From Streptomyces sp. MP131-18 (GTDB lineage Bacteria; Actinomycetota; Actinomycetes; Streptomycetales; Streptomycetaceae), in NCBI RefSeq assembly GCF_001984575.1, contig NZ_LZNS01000001.1, positions 1,630,754 to 1,694,753 of the forward strand: DNA of 64,000 bases. Reading direction: 5' to 3'. Below, one piece after another: positions 43,373 to 52,676 of this stretch. Below the pieces are notes generated by a model. The model saw only the letters and a program-made list of their open reading frames with translations, was not told where the DNA came from and did not search any database. The position numbers were made by a program, and so were the translations under genes. Every line of letters starts with the position of its first letter. Within the stretch, counting starts at the first letter, position 1.

Positions 43373-46267
43373 TCAGCTGCAACCGCTGGTGGAGCCGCAG
43401 CCCTCACAGAGATAGCAGCTCCCCGCGCGGCGCATCTTCGTGCCGCAGGACAGACACAGCGGGGCGTCCGCGTTCAGACCGAGCTGCATCTCCAGCAGCT
43501 CCGTCGAGCTGTGCGCCTCCCGCGGAGCGGGCCGCTCGTCGGCCGCCGCCGCAGCCTGCGGCTCCGTGCCGCCGGCCGACTCACGCCGGGGCTCCGCGGT
43601 CGGGACCGGGGCCGACTGCGACAGGCCCTCCACGTCCAGCTCATCGTCCGTCGGCTCGTAGGAGCCGGTCTCCAGGTGCCGCTTGCGCTCGGCGGCCGTG
43701 TGGATGCCCAGCGCGGACCGGGTCTCGAACGGCAGGAAGTCCAGCGCGAGACGGCGGAAGATGTAGTCCACGATGGACTGCGCCATCCGGACGTCCTGGT
43801 CGTCCGTCATCCCGGCCGGCTCGAAGCGCATATTGGTGAACTTCGAGACGTAGGTCTCCAGCGGCACCCCGTACTGAAGGCCGACCGACACCGCGATGGA
43901 GAAGGCGTCCATCATGCCCGCCAGGGTGGACCCCTGCTTGGACATCTTGAGGAAGACCTCGCCGAGGCCGTCGTCCGGGTAGGAGTTGGCCGTCATATAG
44001 CCTTCCGCGCCGCCCACCGTGAACGACGTGGTGATTCCCGGGCGCCCCTTCGGCAGCCGCTTGCGGACCGGCCGGTACTCGACGATCTTCTCCGGCTCCG
44101 GGGTCTCCTCGGACCGCTGCGCCTCCTCCTCCTTCTTCTTGGCGGACAGCGGCTGACCGACCTTGCTGTTCTCGACGTAGACGGCGAGCGCCTTGGTCCC
44201 GAGCTTCCAGCCCTGGAGGTAGATCTCCGCGACATCGTCGACGGTGCTGGTGCTCGGCATGTTGACGGTCTTGGAGATCGCCCCGCTGATGAACGGCTGT
44301 GCCGCGGCCATCATCCGCACGTGGCCCATCGGCGCGATCGACCGCTCGCCCATGGCGCAGTCGAAGACGTCGTAGTGCTCGTGCCTGAGCCCGGGAGCAT
44401 CGATGACATTGCCGTGTTCCGCGATGTGGGCGACGATCGCCTCGACCTGCTCGGGCTGGTAGCCGAGCCGCTTGAGGGCCTTGGGCACCGTGTTGTTCAC
44501 GATTTGCATGGAGCCGCCGCCGACCAGCTTCTTGAACTTCACCAGCGCCAGGTCCGGCTCCACACCCGTCGTGTCGCAGTCCATCATCAGGCCGATGGTC
44601 CCGGTGGGCGCGAGCACTGACGCCTGCGCGTTACGGAAACCGTTCTTCTTGCCGAGGCGCAGGACGTCCTGCCATGCCTCCGTGGCCGCCGCCCACACCG
44701 GCGTGTCCAGATCGTCCATGCGCTTGGCCGCGGCGTTGGCGTCCGAGTGCTGCCGCATCACCCGGTTGTGCGCGTCCGAGTTGCGTGCGTAGCCCTCGTA
44801 GGGACCGACCACCGCGGCCAGCTCCGCGGAACGCCGGTACGAGGTGCCCGTCATCAGGGACGTGATCGCCCCGGCCAGGGCCCGGCCGCCGTCCGAGTCG
44901 TACGCGTGGCCGGTAGCCATCAGCAGGGCGCCCAGGTTGGCATAGCCGATGCCCAGTTGCCGGAAGGCCCGCGTGGTCTCGCCGATCTTCCGGGTCGGGA
45001 AGTCGGCGAAGCAGATGGAGATGTCCATCGCCGTGATGATCAGCTCGACGACCTTGGCGAAGCGCACGGCGTCGAACGACTGGTTCCCCTCGTCGTCGTC
45101 GCTGAGGAACTTCATCAGGTTCAGCGAGGCGAGGTTGCACGAGGAGTTGTCCAGGTGCATGTACTCGCTGCACGGGTTGGACGCCGAAATGCGGCCCGAC
45201 TCGGGCGAGGTGTGCCAGTGATTGATGACGTCGTCGTACTGAATGCCCGGGTCGGCACAGGCGTGCGCGGCCTCGGCCATTTTCCGGAACAGGTCGGCGG
45301 CGTCGACCTCTTCGATGATCTCGCCGCTGATCCGCCCGCGCAGGCCGAACTTCGATCCGGACTCGACGGCCCGCATGAACTCGTCCGTCACCCGCACCGA
45401 GTTGTTGGCGTTCTGGTACTGCACCGACGTGATGTCGTCGCCGCCCAGGTCCATGTCGAAGCCCGCGTCCCGCAGCGCGCGGATCTTCTCTTCCTCCTTC
45501 ACCTTGGTCTCGATGAAGGCCTCGATGTCCGGGTGGTCCACGTCGAGCACGACCATCTTGGCCGCGCGGCGCGTGGCACCGCCCGACTTGATGGTGCCGG
45601 CCGAGGCATCGGCTCCGCGCATGAACGAGACCGGCCCCGAGGCGTTGCCACCCGAGGACAGCAGCTCCTTGGAGGAACGGATACGGGAAAGATTCAGCCC
45701 GGCGCCGGAACCTCCCTTGAAGATCATCCCCTCTTCCTTGTACCAGTCGAGAATCGACTCCATCGAGTCGTCGACGGACAGGATGAAACAGGCGCTGACC
45801 TGCTGGGGCTGGTTGGTGCCCACGTTGAACCAGACCGGCGAGTTGAAGCTGAAGATCTGGTGGAGCAGCGCGTACGCCAGTTCATGCTCGAAGATGTCGG
45901 CGTCCGCGGGAGACGCGAAGTACCCGAACTCCTCACCCGCGGCGCGGTACGTCTTCACCACGCGGTCGATCAGCTGCTTCAGCCCCGTCTCCCGCTGCGG
46001 CGTGCCCACGGCGCCGCGAAAGTACTTGCTCGTGACGATATTGACCGCATTCACCGACCAGAAGGCAGGAAACTCAACGCCTCGCTGCTCGAAGTTGACC
46101 GAGCCGTCGCGCCAGTTGGTCATGACGACGTCACGGCGCTCCCAGACCACCTCGTCGTAGGGGTGCACGCCGGGGGTGGTGTGGATGCGCTCGATCCGCA
46201 GACCCTTGCCGCCCTTGCCGCCCTTGGCTCGGGAGCCTCGTGCCGGGCCGCTCGCCGTCTCAGTCAT
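43373..46267 (-). CDS. nrdJ: Adenosylcobalamin-dependent ribonucleotide reductase (class II)
   Basis: Makes deoxyribonucleotides from ribonucleotides using coenzyme B12, without oxygen. The 964-residue protein includes the class II catalytic core, with NPCSEYMHLDNSSCNLASLN as the active-site Cys-x-Glu region, ATGTIGL-type loops (APTGTIGLMMDCD), and the C-terminal Cys-rich tail (CLSCGTKMRRAGSCYLCEGC) that reduces the active site or binds zinc. The ATG at 46267 has GGGAGG just upstream, while a longer frame adds 12 codons. It forms an operon with nrdR, 123 bases upstream. Confidence 0.95.
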   Translation of the reverse strand: MTETASGPARGSRAKGGKGGKGLRIERIHTTPGVHPYDEVVWERRDVVMTNWRDGSVNFEQRGVEFPAFWSVNAVNIVTSKYFRGAVGTPQRETGLKQLIDRVVKTYRAAGEEFGYFASPADADIFEHELAYALLHQIFSFNSPVWFNVGTNQPQQVSACFILSVDDSMESILDWYKEEGMIFKGGSGAGLNLSRIRSSKELLSSGGNASGPVSFMRGADASAGTIKSGGATRRAAKMVVLDVDHPDIEAFIETKVKEEEKIRALRDAGFDMDLGGDDITSVQYQNANNSVRVTDEFMRAVESGSKFGLRGRISGEIIEEVDAADLFRKMAEAAHACADPGIQYDDVINHWHTSPESGRISASNPCSEYMHLDNSSCNLASLNLMKFLSDDDEGNQSFDAVRFAKVVELIITAMDISICFADFPTRKIGETTRAFRQLGIGYANLGALLMATGHAYDSDGGRALAGAITSLMTGTSYRRSAELAAVVGPYEGYARNSDAHNRVMRQHSDANAAAKRMDDLDTPVWAAATEAWQDVLRLGKKNGFRNAQASVLAPTGTIGLMMDCDTTGVEPDLALVKFKKLVGGGSMQIVNNTVPKALKRLGYQPEQVEAIVAHIAEHGNVIDAPGLRHEHYDVFDCAMGERSIAPMGHVRMMAAAQPFISGAISKTVNMPSTSTVDDVAEIYLQGWKLGTKALAVYVENSKVGQPLSAKKKEEEAQRSEETPEPEKIVEYRPVRKRLPKGRPGITTSFTVGGAEGYMTANSYPDDGLGEVFLKMSKQGSTLAGMMDAFSIAVSVGLQYGVPLETYVSKFTNMRFEPAGMTDDQDVRMAQSIVDYIFRRLALDFLPFETRSALGIHTAAERKRHLETGSYEPTDDELDVEGLSQSAPVPTAEPRRESAGGTEPQAAAAADERPAPREAHSSTELLEMQLGLNADAPLCLSCGTKMRRAGSCYLCEGCGSTSGCS

Positions 46268-46390
46268 TCCGCCTCCCTGTACGGGCATAACGCCCTGATG
46301 CAACCCGGTTCATCCCGGATCACGGATTCTGTTCTCATGGCCGGAACGCGCCGATGCGCCCGGTCAGCTCTTGTGGATTCCGGCCGCGGC

Positions 46391-46924
46391 TCAGCCTGCG
46401 GCGGGGGCGGACCTGCCCTCGGCCCCGGAGGCGGCGGCCGCCGGTCCGGCGGGTGGTCGCGCCTGCCCGGGCCCGTCGGGAGATCCCTCGCGCAACTCGG
46501 CGACGGCGGCCTCGAAGTCTTCCAGCGTGTCGAAGGCCCGGTAGACGGACGCGAACCGCAGATAGGCCACCAGGTCGAGCTCGCGGAGCGGCCCGAGTAT
46601 CGCCAGCCCCACGTCGTGCGTGGACAGCTCGGCGCTGCCGGTGGCGCGGACGGCTTCCTCGACCCGCTGTCCGAGCTGGGCGAGAGCGTCCTCCGTAACC
46701 GGGCGGCCCTGACACGCCTTGCGGACGCCGGCGATCACCTTGTCCCGGCTGAACGGCTCGGTCACGCCACTGCGCTTGATGACCATGAGCGACGCGGTCT
46801 CGACGGTGGTGAACCGGCGGGAACAGCTCGGACACTGGCGGCGGCGGCGGATCATCGTGCCGTCGTCCGCGGTGCGGCTGTCGACGACACGGCTGTCGGA
46901 GTGGCGGCAGAAGGGGCAGTGCAA
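46391..46924 (-). CDS. nrdR: Transcriptional repressor NrdR
   Basis: Zinc- and nucleotide-binding repressor of ribonucleotide reductase genes, 177 residues. The N-terminal zinc ribbon has Cys pairs in [15 protein letters not shown] and QCPSCSRRF. An ATP-cone domain follows ([24 protein letters not shown]) and senses ATP/dATP. The C-terminal tail from about 150 is Ala/Pro-rich and variable. The TTG at 46924 (LHCPFC) is chosen because the zinc ribbon begins there and GGGAG lies just upstream. Candidate binding sites lie at 47069-47119. Confidence 0.95.
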   Translation of the reverse strand: MHCPFCRHSDSRVVDSRTADDGTMIRRRRQCPSCSRRFTTVETASLMVIKRSGVTEPFSRDKVIAGVRKACQGRPVTEDALAQLGQRVEEAVRATGSAELSTHDVGLAILGPLRELDLVAYLRFASVYRAFDTLEDFEAAVAELREGSPDGPGQARPPAGPAAAASGAEGRSAPAAG

Positions 46925-47068
46925 CGCTTCTCTCCCTTCCGGCCTTGACGACACAGCGTGACGGCGCCCTGCGCGAAGGCAGGCCACCCAGGCCCCTGCG
47001 CGCCGCTCATGCGGCCCGTCGGGACGGTGTCCAGCATAAGCGATGTCACCCGCCGATGCGGACCGGCA

Positions 47069-47119
47069 ACCACAATTTGTGGTGAGCCACCAGAGATCAG
47101 ACCACTAGATCTAGGGTTT
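47069..47119. promoter_or_regulatory. Tandem NrdR-box-like palindromes
   Basis: Two imperfect palindromes lie about 33 bases apart centre to centre: ACCACAATTTGTGGT (47069-47083) and CCACTAGATCTAGGGT (47102-47117). The second fits the NrdR consensus ACACWATATATWGTGT at the conserved C-W-A and T-W-G positions. NrdR commonly binds paired boxes near its own operon, so autoregulation of nrdRJ is expected. Confidence 0.55.
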
Positions 47120-47300
47120 GGCTGTCAACATCATCGCCCCGCGTGTCGCGGGGCGACAAGAGGGGGCGAGGGAAAGCCGCCGCGGGCCGCATGGGAGGCT
47201 ATCGCACGGGCGGTTACCGTTCGCGGCCGACTTCCCCGCGGAGCCACGCCGTCATACACCCGAGAACGTGATCAAGTCAGCTCATCTGCGAAATTTCACT

Positions 47301-47314
47301 CGAACGTGTGTTTG
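47301..47314 (+). promoter_or_regulatory. LexA (SOS) box of lexA
   Basis: CGAACGTGTGTTTG matches the Gram-positive/actinobacterial SOS box CGAAC-N4-GTTYG at every fixed position. It lies 65 bases upstream of the lexA start, so LexA should repress its own gene. Confidence 0.8.
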
Positions 47315-47378
47315 GCGCAACCTTTCGATAGCAACTACCGTTGTCTGACTAGGGAGTACCACCTGAGAAGGGGCCGAC

Positions 47379-48128
47379 ATGACCACCGCAGCAGACGACG
47401 CCATCACCGCCGCTGAGCGCCGCCAGGACCGGCTCGGGGCCCCGGGAACGCCACCGAGCCGCTCGCTGCCCGGGCGACCTCCCGGCATCCGGGCGGACAG
47501 CTCCGGCCTCACCGACCGCCAGCGCCGTGTCATCGAGGTCATCAGGGACTCGGTGCAGCGCCGCGGCTACCCCCCGTCGATGCGGGAGATCGGCCAGGCC
47601 GTCGGCCTCTCCAGCACCTCCTCCGTGGCCCACCAGCTGATGGCCCTCGAGCGCAAGGGCTTCCTGCGCCGCGACCCGCACCGCCCCCGCGCGTACGAGG
47701 TCCGCGGCGCCGAGACGCCCGCGCCCCAGGCCACGGACACGGCGGGCAAGCCGGCCGCGTCCTATGTCCCGCTGGTGGGGCGCATCGCCGCCGGCGGTCC
47801 GATCCTGGCCGAGGAGTCGGTCGAGGACGTCTTCCCTCTCCCCCGGCAGCTCGTCGGTGACGGTGAGCTCTTCGTGCTCAAGGTCGTGGGCGACTCGATG
47901 ATCGAGACGGCCATCTGCGACGGGGACTGGGTCACCGTCCGCCGCCAGCCCGTCGCGGAGAATGGTGACATCGTCGCCGCCATGCTGGACGGCGAGGCCA
48001 CGGTGAAGCGTTTCAAGCGCGAGGAGGGCCAGATCTGGCTGGTCCCCCACAATGCGGCCTACCAGCCCATCCCGGGCGACGAGGCCACCATCCTGGGCAA
48101 GGTCGTCGCCGTCATGCGGCGCATCTGA
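47379..48128 (+). CDS. lexA: LexA repressor
   Basis: SOS regulator of 249 residues that self-cleaves when RecA filaments form. The N-terminal winged helix (about 43-105) includes [21 protein letters not shown]. The cleavage site is Ala138-Gly139 (RIAAGGP). The catalytic dyad is Ser173 (GDSM) and Lys210 (EATVKRF). An extra N-terminal segment of about 40 residues is common in Streptomyces. Regulation is by its own box at 47301-47314. It is convergent with dinG, 17 bases away. Confidence 0.97.
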   Translation: MTTAADDAITAAERRQDRLGAPGTPPSRSLPGRPPGIRADSSGLTDRQRRVIEVIRDSVQRRGYPPSMREIGQAVGLSSTSSVAHQLMALERKGFLRRDPHRPRAYEVRGAETPAPQATDTAGKPAASYVPLVGRIAAGGPILAEESVEDVFPLPRQLVGDGELFVLKVVGDSMIETAICDGDWVTVRRQPVAENGDIVAAMLDGEATVKRFKREEGQIWLVPHNAAYQPIPGDEATILGKVVAVMRRI

Positions 48129-48145
48129 GACCGATCCGCCGACTC

Positions 48146-50146
48146 TCACGACGCGGCGGCGGCCCGCGCTGCCGCGTCGATCGCCGCGAGGGAGCGCCGC
48201 ACCTGATTCCGGTCGGTGGTGTACCAGAAGTCCGGCATCGAGGCGCGCAGGAAGCTGCCGTACCTCGCTTTGGCCAGCCGCGGGTCCAGGACGGCGACCA
48301 CGCCGCGGTCGTCCGTGGCCCGGACCAGCCGCCCCGCCCCCTGCGCCATCAGCAGCGCCGCGTGACTCGCCGCGACCGCCATGAAGCCATTGCCCCCGGC
48401 CTCCTCCACGGCCTTCTGCCGGGCGCTCACCAGCGGATCGTCCGGTCGCGGGAACGGAATGCGGTCCATCACGACCAACTGGCAGTTCACTCCGGGGACA
48501 TCGACGCCCTGCCACAGCGAGAGCGTGCCGAAGAGGCAGGTCCGCGCATCGGCCGCGAAGGACCGGATCAGCTCGCCGAGAGTCTCCTCGCCCTGGAGCA
48601 GGATCGGCATGTCCAGCCGGCCCCGCAGCTCCTCGGCCGCGGCCTGCGCGCCACGCATCGAGGAGAAGAGCCCGAGTGTGCGCCCGCCGGCCGCTTCCAC
48701 CAGCTCGGACAGCTCGTCCAGCATGTCGGCACGGCTGCCCTCCCGGCCGGGCGGGGAAAGATGCTGCGCGACGTAGAGGATGCCCTGCTTGCGGTACTCG
48801 AACGGGGACCCGACGTCGAGTCCCCGCCACTCGGGCAGTTCCTCGCCGTGGTCCCCCTCCGGGGCGAGCCCGAGCGACGCGCCCACCCCGTTGAAATCGC
48901 CGCCGAGCTTGAGGGTCGCCGAGGTCAGCACCACCGACCTGTCCGCGAACAGCTTCTCCCGCAGCAGGCCCGACACCGACAGCGGGGCGACGCGCAGCGA
49001 GGCACCGTATCGGTCGTGCCGCTCGTACCACACCACGTCGTACTCCGAGCCCTGCACAATGCGCTCGGAGACCTCCTGCACCGACTCGATCGAGGCCAGG
49101 GCCTGCTTGCGCACGGCGTCCTCGTCGGACAGCGACGCGTCGCGCGTGCCCCCGATGGCGGTGATCACGGCGCGTGCGGCGTCCCGCAGCGCGGCAAGGG
49201 CGTACCCGAGGTCCTCGGGGATCTTCTCCAGCCGACCGGGCAGCGCCAGCTCCATCAGCCGCTCGAACGTCTCGGCGGCGGTCTGGAGCTGATCGGCGAT
49301 CTTTTCGTCGATGAGCTTGGCGGCCCGCCGCACCGCCCGGTTGACCCCGCCGGGGGTCAGCTCTCCGGTGGCGACGCCGGTCACGCGTGAGACCAGCTCG
49401 TGTGCCTCGTCGACGATGAGGACGTCGTGGCCCGGCAGCACGGGGGCGCCCTCGATCGCGTCGATGGCGAGCAGCGCATGGTTGGTGACGATGACCTCGG
49501 CGAGCTTGGCCCGCTCCCGCGCGGCCTCGGCGAAGCACTCGGCGCCGTACACACATTTGCTCGCGCCCAGGCACTCGCGGGAGGAGACCGACACCTGCGA
49601 CCACGCCCGGTCGGACACCCCTGGAGTCAGATCGTCGCGGTCGCCGGTCTCCGTCTCGTCGGACCACTCCCGCAGCCGCAGCAGATCCTTGCCCAGCTTG
49701 CTGGTGGGCGTGCCGGGCAGGGACTGCGCCGCCTCGAACTGGTCGAAGAGACCGTCCTCGTCGTCCTGCGGAACGCCCTCGTGCAGGCGGTGCAGGCACA
49801 CGTAGTTGGACCGGCCCTTGAGCGTCGCGTACTCGGGGCGGCGCCGCAGCACCGGGTGCAGCGCCTCCACGGTGCGCGGCAGGTCCCGCTCGATGAGCTG
49901 CCGCTGCAGGGCGAGCGTCGCGGTGGCGACGATGACGCGATCGCCCTGCGCGATGGCCGGAACCAGATATCCGAGGGACTTTCCGGTGCCGGTGCCCGCC
50001 TGGACCAGCAGGTGGGTGCCGCCCTCGATGGCCGCGGCCACGGCCTCCGCCATGGCGACCTGTCCCGGCCGCTCGGTCCCTCCGACGGCGGAGACCGCGG
50101 CGTGCAGCAGATCGTGGAGGGCCGGCCCCCCGGATGTGGCAGTCAT
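48146..50146 (-). CDS. dinG: DinG-family ATP-dependent DNA helicase
   Basis: Superfamily 2 helicase of 666 residues related to DinG and XPD, likely to unwind DNA at forks, R-loops or damage. Motif I is AGTGTGKS, and motif II is DEAH (IVDEAHELVS). An iron-sulfur cluster is suggested by four Cys in the NYVCLHRL and ECLGASKCVYGAECF segments between them. The C-terminal motor ends with QGAGRLVR. It lies beside lexA but I see no SOS box in the 72 bases upstream, so damage inducibility is not shown. The siderophore operon ends just upstream. Confidence 0.9.
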   Translation of the reverse strand: MTATSGGPALHDLLHAAVSAVGGTERPGQVAMAEAVAAAIEGGTHLLVQAGTGTGKSLGYLVPAIAQGDRVIVATATLALQRQLIERDLPRTVEALHPVLRRRPEYATLKGRSNYVCLHRLHEGVPQDDEDGLFDQFEAAQSLPGTPTSKLGKDLLRLREWSDETETGDRDDLTPGVSDRAWSQVSVSSRECLGASKCVYGAECFAEAARERAKLAEVIVTNHALLAIDAIEGAPVLPGHDVLIVDEAHELVSRVTGVATGELTPGGVNRAVRRAAKLIDEKIADQLQTAAETFERLMELALPGRLEKIPEDLGYALAALRDAARAVITAIGGTRDASLSDEDAVRKQALASIESVQEVSERIVQGSEYDVVWYERHDRYGASLRVAPLSVSGLLREKLFADRSVVLTSATLKLGGDFNGVGASLGLAPEGDHGEELPEWRGLDVGSPFEYRKQGILYVAQHLSPPGREGSRADMLDELSELVEAAGGRTLGLFSSMRGAQAAAEELRGRLDMPILLQGEETLGELIRSFAADARTCLFGTLSLWQGVDVPGVNCQLVVMDRIPFPRPDDPLVSARQKAVEEAGGNGFMAVAASHAALLMAQGAGRLVRATDDRGVVAVLDPRLAKARYGSFLRASMPDFWYTTDRNQVRRSLAAIDAAARAAAAS

Positions 50147-50218
50147 AGGGCAGTCACCTTACGCGGCGCCACTGACAGCGGCGAGCCGACCGGGCACGGA
50201 CCGGTACGGACCGGCCGT

Positions 50219-51967
50219 TCATGGAGTGTGGAGAGGGTTCGCGACCGTGCCGTGCACCGCCGCGTGCGGACGCCGCGCGCGGTCCCGGTAGCCGTCGAGA
50301 TGAAGCCTGTTGCGGTTGAGGCACAGGCGGTCGATGCGCGGGGTGAGCAGGTCGAACGTCTCGTACCTGCTCTTGAGGTCGGGGAACCGCTGCTGGTGCT
50401 GAAGGATCTCCGCCCGGACGAGTGACCAGAAGTCGGCCTCGGGCACCCGCAGTTGCTCCTCGAACAGCGGAGCGAGATACCGGAAGACCCCGATGAAGAG
50501 ACCGGAGTGGATGAACTGGGTGAGGAACGCGGGCGGTTCCGTCAGGAGTGTGCCGCGTACCAGGGCCGGGATGCCGTCGAACTCGGGTATCGGCTCGGCA
50601 CTCAGGTTGACGTCGTCGACGAAATCCTTCACGGCGAGGCGGACCGGCACGTCGGACTCGTCGAAGACGACAAGCGCGTTCTCGCCGTGCGGCGAGAAGA
50701 CGGTGCCGTACCGGTACAGGAAGTGCAGCAGCGGCGGCAGCAGCGCGGCGAAGAGGCGCCGCAGCCAGGCGCGCGGCGCGAGCCCCGACCGGCGCACGAG
50801 CTCGGCGGCGAGGGACCTGCCGTCCGGATCGGTCCAGAGGAGGGCCGCGAGGGTCCTGGCCCGCTCCCCCGGGCCGAGGTAGGGGCCGATCGGCTCGCGC
50901 CATATGCAGCCGAGCAGCTCGCGGTACTGGTAGGGAACGCCGGGCAGCCGGTCGTACAGGGGGTGTTCCACGGTGACGGAGGCGGTTTCGCCGAGCAGGA
51001 TGACGCGGGTTTCCTCGGCGAGGAACGGGTCCCGGGCGCGCACCTGGTGCATCCACGCGGTGACGGCCGGGGCGGCGAGGGTGCGTTCGGTGGGCAGCCC
51101 GCGCCAGACCAGCGTGTTGAGGATGGACAGCGGCAGCTTGACGCTGCGGGCGTCGGGCCGGGAAACGTTCAGGAAGGTGCGGATCGACTGCTGCGGCAGC
51201 CGTAGATCCCCGTCGGAGGGCAGGGGTATGACCCCGCGGGCCGCGATCTGGGGCGCGTAGAGCGGGGCTATCGTCTCGTCCCACTGCCAGGGGTGCACCG
51301 GAAGCCACAGGTAGTCGGCCGGGTCCCGCCCCTCGTCGGCGACGGCGCGGGCGAACGTGTGGCGGGTGGCCGGCGTCAGCTCGTCGGCGTAGAGGCGGTC
51401 GGGGGTGGCGAGGGCGGGCACGCCGCGGTAGCGGGCGAGGTCGCGGTGGACGGCGAGCCACGGCAGCGGCTGCGGGCTGCGCGCCTCCGGCGCCCAGCGG
51501 GCGGCGTCGGAGGCGGAGAAGCCGACCCGGCCCTTGTTGGCGACGAGCCAGGGGTGCCCGGTCTGCCGGCCCTCCAGGTCGGCGTGGTCGAGGTCGGCGA
51601 GCTGTGCGGCGGTGAGCGCGCCGTCGGCGAGGGTGACGTCCGCGCTGAGAGTGGCCGTCAGCTCCCGGATCAGGTGCCCCGTGGTGTCCCCCGACAGCCC
51701 GAGCAGCCCGTCGTGCGCGCGGGCGACGAACTCCAGCGGGTCGGCGGCGGGGGTGATGGACCCGGGGTCCACCCGCCAGTGGCCGTAGGCCCCGCGCCGC
51801 GCACGGAAGCGGTACGTCAGGTCGCTGCCGACGGGCAGGTGGTAGGCGTCGGCGGGCGAGCCGTCGGCCCTGGGCCTGATGACGTCCTCGTAGGCGAACT
51901 CGGCGAGCATCTTGGCAAGTAGCCTGCGGGCGGCATGGTGCCAGGCCGACTCGGGTGCGCGGTGCAT
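50219..51967 (-). CDS. IucA/IucC-family siderophore synthetase (NIS synthetase), second copy
   Basis: ATP-dependent enzyme of 582 residues that joins carboxylates to amines or alcohols in siderophore assembly without an NRPS. Conserved blocks include HPWLVANKGRVGFS, the ATP-site HPWQWDETI with PQQSIRTFLN, and the C-terminal HGENALVVFDE and KDFVDDV of the FhuF-like/thumb region. Overall it resembles the DesD type that handles succinyl-hydroxamate units, but substrates are not proven. GGAGG lies five bases before the ATG. It is the last gene of a three-gene operon, 30 bases after the acetyltransferase. Confidence 0.9.
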   Translation of the reverse strand: MHRAPESAWHHAARRLLAKMLAEFAYEDVIRPRADGSPADAYHLPVGSDLTYRFRARRGAYGHWRVDPGSITPAADPLEFVARAHDGLLGLSGDTTGHLIRELTATLSADVTLADGALTAAQLADLDHADLEGRQTGHPWLVANKGRVGFSASDAARWAPEARSPQPLPWLAVHRDLARYRGVPALATPDRLYADELTPATRHTFARAVADEGRDPADYLWLPVHPWQWDETIAPLYAPQIAARGVIPLPSDGDLRLPQQSIRTFLNVSRPDARSVKLPLSILNTLVWRGLPTERTLAAPAVTAWMHQVRARDPFLAEETRVILLGETASVTVEHPLYDRLPGVPYQYRELLGCIWREPIGPYLGPGERARTLAALLWTDPDGRSLAAELVRRSGLAPRAWLRRLFAALLPPLLHFLYRYGTVFSPHGENALVVFDESDVPVRLAVKDFVDDVNLSAEPIPEFDGIPALVRGTLLTEPPAFLTQFIHSGLFIGVFRYLAPLFEEQLRVPEADFWSLVRAEILQHQQRFPDLKSRYETFDLLTPRIDRLCLNRNRLHLDGYRDRARRPHAAVHGTVANPLHTP

Positions 51968-51997
51968 CGGACCTCCAGGGTGATGGGGACGGGCCGG

Positions 51998-52666
51998 TCA
52001 GCGGTCTCTGAGCATCAGTGCGGCACGTTTGTCCGGCAGGTCGGCCTCGGCGGCCTTGCGGAAGCCGGCCGCCCGGAACGCCGCGATCGAGGCGGTGTTG
52101 CGCACGTCCGGCTCGGCGACGACGCGCGGGCAGCGCGGCCGGTGGCGCAGCACGAGGTCGGCGACTCCGCGCAGCAGCGCGGCGCCGATGCCGCGCCCGC
52201 GGTCCTCGGCGCTGCCGATCAGTACGTGCACCCCCGTGTCGTGCAGCCGGGAGGGGTAGTAGCGGGCGAGGGGGTCGAGATCGGCGCGGTAGATCTCCCA
52301 GTAGCTCATCGGCAGGCCGTCCAGGACCCCGAGGCAGGGCACGCTGCGGCCGTCGCCGTTCAGCTGCTGTGCGAGGTGTGCCCCGGTGCGCCCGGCCGGA
52401 CCCGCCAGCAGCCAGAAGGCGTCGACCACCGGATCGTTCATCCAGGTGGCGACGAGCGACAGATCGCGGTCGAGCTGCACGGGAACGAGCTGGAGCACAC
52501 CCGCCGCGGTGGCGATGGGGCCCCAGTCGGCGACGCGGTCCAGCGGGTCGGGGCCGTACGGGCCCGGCTCGGTGCCGTAGGCGGCTGGGGCGCCGGTCAG
52601 GTCGGGCGGCAGGTCGAGGTCGGCGGTGTCCTCTCCGCCGTCGGTGCCGGTGTCGGGGGCGGGCAC
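51998..52666 (-). CDS. Siderophore-biosynthesis acetyltransferase (IucB/AlcB-like GNAT)
   Basis: A 222-residue N-acyltransferase of the AlcB/RhbD/IucB group, which acylates hydroxylamine groups of N-hydroxylated diamines or lysine. The GNAT acetyl-CoA loop is EDRGRGIGAALL, and the family motif PMSYWEIYRADLDPLARYY is clear. The first 40 residues are a disordered extension. The GTG start at 52666 is six bases after AAGGAG, which overlaps the end of the upstream synthetase gene, so translation is probably coupled. It sits between two NIS synthetases as iucB does between iucA and iucC. Confidence 0.87.
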   Translation of the reverse strand: MPAPDTGTDGGEDTADLDLPPDLTGAPAAYGTEPGPYGPDPLDRVADWGPIATAAGVLQLVPVQLDRDLSLVATWMNDPVVDAFWLLAGPAGRTGAHLAQQLNGDGRSVPCLGVLDGLPMSYWEIYRADLDPLARYYPSRLHDTGVHVLIGSAEDRGRGIGAALLRGVADLVLRHRPRCPRVVAEPDVRNTASIAAFRAAGFRKAAEADLPDKRAALMLRDR

Positions 52667-52676
52667 GCGGGCTCCT

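Larger units (their letters stand above)
46925..47378. other. Divergent control region between nrdR and lexA
   Basis: This 454-base gap has no gene that I can support. It contains the paired NrdR-like boxes at 47069-47119 nearer nrdR and the LexA box at 47301-47314 nearer lexA. DNA synthesis and SOS control are therefore packed into one region. Confidence 0.6.

Noticed and set aside
50196..50215. Two adjacent copies of ACGGACCGG after the siderophore operon
   Set aside because: Too short and GC-rich to distinguish from chance; no symmetry or promoter context.
50147..50218. SOS box expected before dinG
   Set aside because: No CGAAC-N4-GTTYG match is present in the gap.
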